NCBI GenBank assembly: GCA_012295275.1
Contig: CM022665.1
Location: forward strand, 16,341,476-16,403,475
Direction: 5' to 3'
Length of the DNA stretch: 62,000 bases
From: Chrysomallon squamiferum
Taxonomy: Eukaryota > Mollusca > Gastropoda > Neomphalida > Peltospiridae
Shown: positions 51,846 through 62,000 of the stretch, piece after piece
Layout of the letters: each line of letters starts with the position of its first letter
Position numbering within the stretch: position 1 is the first letter of the stretch
Position numbers and translations under genes: made by a program
Notes under the pieces: model-generated
Databases searched by the model: none
The model's input: only the letters and a program-made list of their open reading frames with translations
What the model was told of the DNA's origin: nothing

Positions 51846-52590
51846 CAGTGGTACCTCGAGTTACAAGTGCTCCAACTTACGAGTTTTTCGAGTTACGAGA
51901 AGCCGCACGGTCAGTTTTGTGCTTTGAGTTGCAAGCCAAAATCTGAGTTACGAGTATGCATCAGATACGGTACCGTTAGTTGGCGCAAAGAACAACATAA
52001 AATCCGCCCCAACATTCCGCGTCTTATTCGTTTGCTTACCTCGCCATGGAAGCATCTCTGTTGTGTTAAGCTCGCATTTTGCAGTATTTTGCCAAATTTG
52101 CATGGATCCTAAGAAAATGAGTGCAACAGACAGTGCTGAGAAGAAGAAGCGGATGATGTCCATTGAATTAAAACATGTTATCATAGAAAAACATGAGCGA
52201 GGTGTTCGTGTAGTCAACATACTAAGCAGTACTTTTACGATATGTACCACATTGTAACAGAAGGAGTCGATAAAGGCTAAAGACTAAAATAATTTCTAAG
52301 CTGCTGACCTCTGTACATGAAAAGATGGAGAAACCGTAACCCTGTACACTTTACAAAACCAATTTATTTCTTTATATACTCTTTTATTTTGTTTTTGTAC
52401 AACATTTCTTATTTATACATTTTTCTTATTTAAAAACACATTAAAAAAATTGGGATGGTTTTGGGGGGCCTAGAACGGATTAATGGTATTTCAGTTAATT
52501 GTATTTGGGATAAGTGATTTGATATATGAACAAACTGAGTTACGAACTCGGTCACGGAACGAATTAAACTCGTAAGTCAAGGTACCACTG
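51846..52590. mobile_element. Tigger/pogo-type element, internally deleted
   Basis: A 745-bp element flanked by TA duplications. Its terminal inverted repeats begin CAGTGGTACCTCGAGTTAC on the left and, inverted, CAGTGGTACCTTGACTTAC on the right. Inside, on the plus strand at about 52117-52257, a frame reads SAEKKKRMMSIELKHVIIEK, matching the start of the CENP-B/Tigger helix-turn-helix. It runs KHERGVRVVNIL and then loses similarity. The DDE core is absent, so the copy is non-autonomous. Confidence 0.8.
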
Positions 52591-54557
52591 TATTCAGCTA
52601 TGTACATTTTTATAATCATATAAAAAATAAAATTCATAAATATTTAATCAATAAGAACAAGAGAGCTAAAGTAAAATATATGACAAACGACAAAATTAAG
52701 AATCATCTTGGAACTATTTTTGTTGTTGTTTTCTGCTAAGATACAATTAATGAATTACATTTTTTGCTATTTTGAAATTGTTATAAGCAGTAGGCTATAA
52801 TTATTATTAAAATCTTTGAAAAAAGCAAGCAAACAAACAAAACAAATGTTATTCTAAAATTATTAACAATCTGAATAAACATCCTAAAATAAATTCAAAT
52901 TTTATTTCATCGTCTTCTTTATAATTTATAGTGTTATTATAAATACTAATATTTGACTATTTTAGTATTTACTTTTATTTCGATGTTAATAATTATAACA
53001 TAAACTTTAACCTTTATTTTCTATCAGTCTGGCAGTTTTGCGCAGTCATTTTAAAACAAATATTTAGATCACATATAAACAAAACAGCATAAAAGAAAAT
53101 TAGAATTCTCGGATGCATTAAATGATGAAATCAGCAAAGGTTTTAGAGATAATAGGTATATTAACGAAAATATCCGAAAAGCACCGAAGATTAAGCATTT
53201 ACCGGTCTTCGGTCGAAATCGTAATACACTAAAGGATCAGTATATTGTCATATGGAAGTTACGGAAAATGCAAAATAAATGATAGTGAGAACTATTTTAA
53301 CTGTGTTTCAGTTTAGAACTAATTAAATCATTTTCTGTTTGAGGTTTCTGTCAGTGACTTTGATGCTTATGAAAAATTGTACAAATTGTTTTTATATTTT
53401 GTTAAAATAATAAGCTTTAAATACTTAATCGGTTTTTGATTTCAATTAATTCTATTAAATTATTAATTTTGTTTACTTCTACCTGTATCCACTATCTTGT
53501 ACTAGACAGCGGCTTAAAATGATTCATGCACGTAATAACGAATAATACTTATCATGCTAATCATACTCAGATACTGCCTGACTTTGTTGTAAAAATTTTT
53601 AGTAAATAAAACAAATTAATAAAAAATAAGAAGAATAACTGTTTTAGTTCATCGTGCTATGTGTCTTTATTAGCAACCAGTTCATTATTCAGTGATTTGA
53701 TAAACACTTAATAAGTGACTTATCATCTCATCTATGTCAGACTATGATTCTGTTATGTTCATTATAATTATTGGTATTTTAAAATGACCTATTATATTCA
53801 CTTTCCAAATCCCTAATAAATGTAGTTTTTATTTTCTTGTGTAAATTTAACAATATATATTTTATCAACTTTAAGGTTATTTGAAATGGTTTTTAAGATG
53901 TGTATATCATTGTATGTATATATATGTATATATTTTTAATCTTATCAGTTAATACTAAGAATAGCAGATGAAAATTGGGTGTAAAGTAATTCAGCAACAA
54001 ATATTAAATAATTTATATGCAGTTTTTATTTAAATTAAAAAAAAACCATACAAACTAAACTAATAATAATAATATTAATCTTACTGACAACATTTTATTA
54101 AACTGTTTGATGCTACTTTATTGTTAAAATAATGAAATCCTGTTTGTTTCTTAAATTATATTCACACCTCCATTGTTAATGATATATATATTTCTTGTTG
54201 AAAGAAGCAAATTTAAGTTTATAAGACTTGTTTGAAAAGATAGCATATACATGAATTTGTAATTTCACTTATCAATAACTTGATATATAAAAATTATAAA
54301 TGAATCGGCCATTTTGTTATTTATTATTGTTATTATTATTTTAAAAATTCACATTTCGTTTAAATCACCAGACTGAATTGTTTTTACATTAAATTAACAT
54401 TTTCCTATCTTTTGTTCACATTTCATCTGATATTGGAAATACATGTAACTTCAAAATAATAAAAACATTTAAATAAAATTTAGATTATAAAATAATTATC
54501 ATGTTTTCAACTTGTTCTTTTTATAGATTGTGTACTCATTCCTTTAAAAAACAGAGA
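52591..54557. other. AT-rich intergenic region upstream of ZFYVE19
   Basis: About 1.9 kb with no recognised exon or element. A TTTTTATAG at about 54525 may be an acceptor for a 5' UTR exon running into the ZFYVE19 start codon, so the right part could be a 5' intron. TTTCATCTGATATTG occurs here near 54420 and also near 47427, with similar flanks (ACATTAAATTA and CCTGTCTTTTGTTC-like), indicating a short dispersed repeat. Confidence 0.45.
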
Positions 54558-57500
54558 ATGGCATCCGGCCAGTGTTATGGTTGTGGAACAGCATTTGGCT
54601 TGTTTAAAAAAGAGGTAATAAATAATAGTATGGATATTCTAAAATAAAATATTTTCTTTTTCCTTTGATTTCATTAAAATATATCTGTTATTGTATGAAA
54701 AAATAACTGTAATTTGAATGCAGCCCAAAATTTAATTTAAAAAAATTTAAAATAAAAAGGGCAGACAGTCCTAATAATAGAACTGTATTATGAAGATTCA
54801 TTTTTAAATGTGGTCCTAATAAAAGTATAAGCATTTATGTATACATGTTGCCTTCTGACCATATATATGCACATGTGCACATACTAACACACACACACAC
54901 ACATATATATGGTCAGTTTACTACTGATTTTCTCAGTAGAAATAAACCACAGTTTACATTTTTATTTTATTTTTATTTTTTAGCATGGCTGCAAGAACTG
55001 TGGTTTTGCATTTTGTTCAAAATGTCTGACAAAAACTATTGCTCTGCCCAAACTAGATAATGCCAAACATCATGTCTGCAACAAGTGTTATGATATTATT
55101 ACTGGGTAGGTTCACATTCATCATTTTCTTTAATGAGACAGAGTAGGCAAAAAATGACAAAATTTGAATAAACAAAATTGTTCATTAGTTTTTGACATGA
55201 CCGTTTAGAAAATGTACATAAAAAAATTTACTTTTTCAGATAAATGTTTCAGCATTTTTCCAAAAGGAAGTGCATATACACAGAAAAAATAATAATGATG
55301 AATAACATCACCCCTTGCAGACATAATAAGTGGAAATATGTTTTATAAAACTTCATTTGTTTTAAATATTTTATCAACTATTTTTTTTTTTTGTACTATC
55401 CTAACATTTTTAGAAAGATACTGCATGAAAACTATTTGTGCTAGAGTTTCAAGTTTGAAAAATATTTATTTAAAAACAAGCACTACAAAATGACAGAAAG
55501 GAAATCTTGGAAAAATGAACTATTCTTTTCGTATAACCTTTATACAACTCTTCTGTTGTTTCAAAATATGAATGAAAAATGTATTTTTCTTTTTTAAATT
55601 ATTTCTTTTGAAATATGTAAAAAAAGACTAATTTCTTTCTGTTATTTTGTAGAAATACATGTCTCAAATAAACCCCAGCAGTCTGAATGATATATACAGT
55701 ATTCCCTCGCTATTCGCAGGGGTTACGTTCTTTACCCCCCCCGCGAATAGCGAAAAACTGCGAATATTGGATGCAGTTTTAAAACGTCTATTATGAGATT
55801 ATATACGGTACTAAATGCTTCCCAAACACTTTCTAAAGACACTGTTACTCATTAATACAGTAATAATGTAGTAATATTGCATGCAGTTATGTATTTCACT
55901 AATGTAGTAATGATAATGTAAACACATTTTAATTTTGTACTGAAACAATATTTTAATCAGAAAGAAACGTAAGTACAGGAGGACAGTAACACCGCATAGC
56001 ATAGTTACCCATACTGTATTACTGTACCGTAAAGTCATTTTCTATGCGTACAACATATGTATTAGAATTGACAGAAAGTGGAACAAATTTAAAGGCAAAC
56101 AGACAGATAAATACAGTACGCACAGTTCAGGTAATAATATGCAATTAAAAACATTATTAATACACGGTCACAAAAAATATGCACTGTACATACAGTGTAT
56201 GTATTTATAAAAAAATACGTACTGTATTGCAATAATAATTGAAAAAATTTGATATTGTTTGTGCTGTCACCAATAATGAATGATAATAAAATGATGATGA
56301 AATTTGTAGTGCCATACGATGATGATGATAACACTAATGTACAGTATGGCACAGCTTAGCTGCTGCTTTACAGCACTTTAGGTAATTATTCCTACTCTTC
56401 AGGCACTTAAGTCTCTATGACCTACAAAAACCCGGTTTACCGAGCATTTGTTTTTATGACGTTATGAGGCTAGCCTGGTATACCAGCATACGATGCGATA
56501 GGGTTAAGAGCCTAACCCGCGAATATGCGGGGCCGCGAATGGGGAACCACGAACAGCTGAGGGTATACTGTATATATATATATATCTATATATATATATT
56601 GGTTAGAGTTGAGAGGTTCATGAAATGGGGTATTATAATATTTAAAAAAGCAAAAAATAAATGTAATCATTTGTAAAAAAAAAAAAAAAAACTAGTACTA
56701 GTTCATATAATTACATCTGTGAAATGTGTACCTCAAATTTCACAAAATTAATTTATCAGTCTTTTCCTACGAAAGTAAGTTATAAATTTTTATGTTTGCC
56801 AAAACAAGATTCTTTTTTCATTGCTTAAATTTAATAAGAATTTGTGAAAAGGTTTATCATTTGTAATGATTGATATGATGTAAATGTGTTCATATTTGCT
56901 TTAAATTTAATGTATATATTACTACCACTGTATTTATAATTATATTTCTTTGTTTACATTTAGCAAAGTTGATTCATCAGATAAAAAAGAGAGATATTCT
57001 CCACCTGCAGCATATTTAAAGTATGTATTTTTATTTTTTTTTAATAATTAAAACTCTTTGTTACAAATTTAATTTAATAATGGCTGAAGTATACAAGAGT
57101 GACATAGATTGTTTTATAAAATCATAAATAAAGAGTACTGATTCAGTAGTATGTGTTCTTAAAACAGTAGTAAGCCACAGAACATGCATACATAAATAAT
57201 TTCCAGAAAGATATATTTTGACGTATATATATGTATCACGTTTATTTAGCTGCCATTAAACACATATTCTTTCATTGTTCATAGAGGATGTGTCCAGTTT
57301 ATAAATATTAATTCTACTTTTTATTTCTTTTTGTTTTGATTATTTGTTTTATTATTATATTAATTTTATTTTAAATTTATTTCTTATTATTAATTTCATC
57401 AGTTGAGTTGCTTATGCGGTTTTATAAAAGAATTTTTTTTTTTTTTTTTAAACTTGTACTTTCAAATGTTGTTTATTATTTGTATTTTAGACGTGTTGCA

Positions 57501-60500
57501 GCATTAGAAAATAGGGACACTATAAAAACGAAGAGCAAGAACCAGATGCAAGTCAAACCTGTACCTGTAGAATTGCGAGGTTTATCAAAAGCAGATCGGG
57601 AAATTGCAGAGAGACTAAATAAGTTGAAAGAGAAACCTGCAAATGGTTTGCTATTTCAAATCTTCCCATAGAATGATAGATAATTCAAGTCTGGTAGAGT
57701 ATTGACAGACACTGAGAAATTTTCAAACAGTTTCTTGTTTGATAGTAAAATTTGTCGTTTTGTAGACAACATTTAGAAACATTATAAGAGAGAAATGGTA
57801 AAACTAATGGTTTGAAATCTGCAATGTATTAAGAAATCAGTAAACAATTTATTATTACAATCAATACTGCAAAAAGAAATAGTAAAATTATGTTTTCATA
57901 AAACTAATATACTATGTTTTTATTTTTTTTTTGTTTTTGTAGTTTTATGTTGAAATGTTTTTATTTATTACATTGTTTCTTGAAATGCAAGATTAAGAAT
58001 TTTTTTTTTTTTTTTAATTTTAGCTCCAAAACCTGCCACTGACAAAGAAATCAGTGAAAGGCTGAGTAAACTTAAAGGAAATATTCCACAGCAATCCACA
58101 GCAGAGACAGGTAAAACGCAGGTGAGTCTTTAATATTTTGTTGTTTTTGTTGTTAAACTTTGGTTAATTAATTTTAATCTGAACTGATACAGAGACTTAA
58201 ACATGTTAATTTCAAGTGCTTAGGTAAAAGTGTATTTGAGTTATGCACATCCAGACATATGAATATGCATGTATGACAAGCCATTTTATCTAAACTGAAA
58301 ATGATGTCATGCATGTATAAATGTGTTTGTGTATGTACACATACATATATACTTCATGTTCATGTACATACATGTTTCTGTGACCACATTTATGACTCTA
58401 CTGTTAAGCATGCATTGTTTCACAGCAAATTATTATCATTATTGTCACCTAAGTGATTTGTAGATGTAAATTTTGTTTTTGTTTTCTTTTTTTAAAGTTT
58501 TATCATCCACCTGAACGTAGATCTGAACAACAACAAATAGATGATCTTCTAGATGAAATAGCAGATGAGGTCGAACTGGATGCAAAATTTGACCCAGTTG
58601 TGTGTGTAGAAGAAAGACTGGCTAATTTGAGAGATCAAGATGGAACAAAGAAAGGTTTGGTCTTTGAGTAAATTTTAGTTTACTATAATAGAAATCTGAG
58701 AACAGAGAAAGGTTTGTCTAAGCAGGTCCATCCTTAACATATTAACTTTATTCGTTTTTCAATACAACTTTCCTACAGTCATTAGTAAAAGTCTTTGAAA
58801 TGGTTTTGATGTAATAGAGATATGTTTTCATTATAATTACACTTACTATACTTTTGTTACGCATGAGTTCAAACCCTAACCCTATTAAATGATAAGAAAT
58901 TCTTAAGAATGAATTGCACTCATAATTAGGATACTTGGTAATGTTCATTATAGTTCATTCTGTTTAAAATGAAGTCAATTCTTGCAGATGTGAACGTGCT
59001 TTCAAACAACTTGAACAAAGCAACAAGTGATGTTCAGAAGCCTTATAACAAAAACATTGTGGCAACGACAAGTAGAAATGATGAGATCAGTGTGGCTGAA
59101 ATGAACTCATTGATAGAAGCAGCAGCCCAGGAACTGGAAGTTGATGCAAAGAAAGCTGTGGAAGGGTTGCAGAAAGACAAAGAACTGAGAGAACGACTGA
59201 ATGAGATAAAGAAGAAAAGAACAGAAGCAGCAGGAGGTTTGTAACATTAATTAGATCTCTTTGTGCTGTCTTTCATAATATGGCTACATAATCTGTGTAT
59301 TTCTCTGAATGTAGCCAGGTCTATTCATTTATTCATCTCATTTCTTTTTTTCTTTCTTTTTCAATTCTTCTTTTAATCCCAGACCTGTTTTTGATATCAT
59401 TATCTGTTAAAAATAGTTTTTGTTATGACTGTAATATCAAAATAAATGAATGTTTATGACAGCTAAAGTAATTTTATATTAATTTTTATTGGACATTGTG
59501 TAGACACTGAATAATAAAATTGTATTTAATCTGCACATGTAAGTACAGCATTAAAGCACTTCTCTGGCGGTGAGGTTTTTTGGTAATTTCACATTCAAAC
59601 ATCTCGTAATTTGTTTGTCAAAGCCTGGGGAAGTGCATATAAAAGGTCCTTTAGCTGATTTTTGGTAATAGTAAGTTTTCTTCATCTTATTACAAAATGA
59701 TAATAGACTTGTAATTACCATTAAAATGTGTTTACATTCATGTTCTTGTGATTTGGCTTTACAACACTAAAATATGGAGTATTATAGGAACTCTCTAAAA
59801 TTTAATAATATATTTTTAATAATATGTTTAATAATATATTTTTGTCAGGTGCTGATCCATCTCTAGTTGCTAACATAGACGATGGAAATGAAGAAGAAGA
59901 TAGTGAAGATGAAGAGCAGGCCACAAAGAGAATTCTCAAACAGGTATCTCATATTTATCTAGTGCTGAACATTTAAACTGTTAATTTCCATTGGTTTACA
60001 AGTAAAACTCAAGTTTAAATCGTTAAAAGAAGTGGTTAACTTTATTATATCTTGTCACAATATTTTGAATACTTGTGTATTAATTCTTTTTTCCTTTAAA
60101 CATTGAAAGACTGCAGATGAAGTATTTAAGACATTGGTTTTAAAATTTTTACATTCTAATTAGAAAGACACAAGACCACTATATCTCCTGATCTGTCTAA
60201 CATTCTGGACTGCATGCCAAAATTGATCTGATACTCCAAACCTATAAAAAAAAAAAAAGTCCACCCATTATTATTTGTATTAAAAAGTTCTTTGTGTGAT
60301 ACTTTTTAATTTATATTAGTCATCATAATTTTGGAATGTCAATATTTTGTTTCAGTACTTAGAAGAAGCTAAACTTGAGGATGCAATTGCTGAGAAGAAA
60401 CCTGAAAGGGAGAATTTAAAGGCATCAGAAATGTCTGAGAAGGTACTGATATATTCTCTCTGAGATCAATGTGCACTCAGATTTAGTTTATGATAAAAGT

Positions 60501-61609
60501 TTGAATATAATTTTAGAATTCTGAGCAGGCCATTGAGTAACTTTCTGCTTGTTCCATTGTCAAATAATGTTAAATATGTTAAAATGCTGATAACATTCTC
60601 TTTACAGTTCAGTACATTTTCTTCTATTTTGGACATGTAATTTAATTAGTAGTGTCTCTTTTTATAAGAGATACACTGCTACAAATTAATAAGAATAATT
60701 CAAAAAGTGAAGGCAGTGAGTTTCCTTTCTTGTCTCATTGACATCTAGAAATTATCTGATTGACATCAACCCTTCATAGTGATCGTTGATTAAAGTTGTT
60801 CTGATATTGTTGTTTAAATGCCCTTTTTTTTAATGTTAACATTTACTGTACTGTTTCAGACTTTAAAAAGTTTTTTATCATTATTAAAATGCCTTTCATT
60901 CATATGATTATTAAAAATGTTTGTACTGTTTCAAACCAAGATCATAACTGTAGATTTAAAAATGTATTTATATCATTGTTAGAACATTTGTTCCTTACAT
61001 TGTTAAAATGAACTGCAACTTTGTTTCAGACTAAGATAAGTACAAACAGAGATGAAAATGAAGATTATGATGATCCTGATGAGCTTCCATACTGTTCTCT
61101 GTGTACAGAGGATGCCACAATCAGATGTCTTGGATGCAACTACGATCTGTACTGTAACAAATGTTTTAGGCATGTTTGTACTTACGCATTTTAATTTAGT
61201 TCCAGGTTACTATTCAGATATTTAACAGAAATACTTTCTATACTGAATATGTAGTTCAACCATTATTCGAGGTTTAATGATATATTAACAACTTCATTCT
61301 TAATATGTACATTTTGACTTCAGTACTTTTGTTTATATGTCTGATTCTAGGTTTTTATATTCACTTCAAATCCTTATGACATTACATTTTTTTTTGTATG
61401 AACTTAAACTACATATCGTGTGTATGACGTACTGAATATTTGTCAAGTCTGCTTATGTGTGTCATGTATGCATTGTAAAGATTGTATAGATAGTTTTAAT
61501 TACAGTTACTTAAAATGTTTTCTTCTTTAATTACAGACAGTGTCATGAGGAGTTCAACATTAATGACCACGTTTCCATCAAGTACATTCCACCAAAACAG
61601 CCTTCATGA
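54558..61609 (+). CDS. ZFYVE19: ZFYVE19/ANCHR, abscission checkpoint FYVE protein
   Basis: Exons 54558-54614, 54984-55105, 56964-57020, 57491-57645, 58024-58121, 58498-58654, 58988-59236, 59849-59943, 60356-60442, 61030-61169 and 61537-61609 give 429 residues. The N-terminus is the atypical FYVE zinc finger: CYGCGTAFGLFKKEHGCKNC, then FAFCSKCL and VCNKCYD. KRVAALE follows it, as in the vertebrate protein. The middle has repeated ERLxxLK-type helices (ERLNKLKEKP, ERLSKLKG, ERLANLRD, ERLNEIKKK), which include the MIM-type segments that bind VPS4. An acidic stretch (EEEDSEDEE) precedes a C-terminal B-box-like zinc finger (CSLCTEDATIRCLGCNYDLY, CNKCFRQCHEEF). In vertebrates ANCHR retains VPS4 at the midbody to delay abscission under Aurora B control. 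Length and order match the human protein's conserved part. The intron after 61169 uses a GC donor. The start is the first ATG and lies just before the FYVE finger. Confidence 0.93.
55697..56570. mobile_element. Tigger-like MITE in ZFYVE19 intron 2
   Basis: An 874-bp element between TA duplications, with ends CAGTATTCCCTCGCTATTCG on the left and, inverted, CAGTATACCCTCAGCTGTTC on the right. Subterminal GCGAATA/TATTCGC motifs are repeated on both sides. No transposase is recognisable inside. Its termini differ from the element at 51846, so it belongs to a different subfamily. Confidence 0.75.
61170..61536 (+). other. ZFYVE19: GC-AG intron of ZFYVE19
   Basis: The exon ends TGTTTTAG and the intron starts GCATGT. 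The acceptor is TTAATTACAG at 61536. Only this join continues the B-box finger in frame (CNKCF-R-QCHEE). Reading through the donor gives about eight extra codons and a stop. Confidence 0.7.
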
Positions 61610-62000
61610 CACCTAGATCTTTCTGATAAACACTGCTTTACTGCATTTTTATCTTTTTATATACTGTAGAAAAAACATTTTGTAGATGAAATTATCCAGA
61701 AGAGTTATATTGTAGCCGTCAGTTTGTGTTAAAAAATAAAACTAATTTCAACTTCAAATTTCTTATTTTTAAGCTATGAATTTGTTGTGAACAAAAATTT
61801 TCTGAAATTCAGAAGATACTGATGTGGAAAAACATCTACCTTCATGTCTTATACATGTGTGTATGTCTGCATGCATGCATATGTGTGTGTGTGCATATAT
61901 GTATATGTAACATGGATATACATACACACATGCACATAAAGGAATACAGAGAAAGGTCAATATAGACTGTTTTAAATATGTGATCTGGCTGTATTTATAT
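61610..62000. other. 3' UTR and downstream flank of ZFYVE19
   Basis: The 3' UTR is about 150 bp to the poly-A signal. Beyond it there are TG/CATA-type simple repeats at about 61855-61940. Nothing else is seen before the window ends. Confidence 0.6.
61735..61740 (+). terminator. ZFYVE19: Poly-A signal of ZFYVE19
   Basis: AATAAA lies 126 bp after the TGA, followed by T-rich sequence (TTTCTTATTTTT) about 20 bp further, as expected for cleavage and polyadenylation. Confidence 0.75.

Overview
The window is nuclear DNA of an animal, most likely a lophotrochozoan and probably a mollusc. The genes are split by many GT-AG introns. The sequence is strongly AT-rich and crowded with (TC)n, (AC)n, (ATT)n and TAG/GAT-type microsatellites. 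Recognisable proteins include a GABA-B receptor, ZFYVE19/ANCHR and DED/CARD-type death-fold proteins. There is no sign of operons, CRISPR arrays or prokaryotic genes. The species assignment is inference.

Layout. (1) 1708-11774, + strand: last ten exons of a GABA-B receptor subunit 2-like class C GPCR (504 residues in the window; the 5' part lies upstream). Broken copies of its first visible exon precede it, and a 41-bp minisatellite follows its stop. (2) 12.5-18.4 kb: intergenic DNA with a Tc1-like relic, one copy of a 125-bp perfect repeat (the other lies in a receptor intron) and a 47-bp minisatellite. (3) 18427-22307, - strand, and 28762-37130, + strand: two paralogous genes arranged head to head. 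Both encode a CARD-like domain, a DED, a small predicted alpha/beta domain and a coiled-coil region. Their likely promoters (23.6 and 26.2 kb) share sequence in inverted orientation. The + gene ends in a 6-kb tandem array of cassette exons interleaved with six small terminal exons that carry stop codons. Two inverted copies of one foldback transposon flank it. (4) 41.5-42.7 kb: tyrosine-recombinase element relic. (5) 43.8-46.3 kb: 36-bp minisatellite with an 11-unit higher-order repeat. (6) 48416-50715, - strand: complete five-exon BTB gene of 231 residues. (7) 51846-52590: Tigger/pogo-derived element. (8) 54558-61609, + strand: complete ZFYVE19/ANCHR orthologue (429 residues, 11 coding exons), with a second Tigger-like element in intron 2.

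The genes do not form one pathway. The receptor, the BTB protein and ZFYVE19 look like ordinary conserved genes. The unusual part is the paired CARD-DED locus. It looks like a lineage-specific death-fold adaptor system that duplicated in inverted orientation and, on one side, expanded its 3' exons into a modular array. Exon structures were read by eye from splice sites, reading phase and family resemblance. No expression or database evidence was available.
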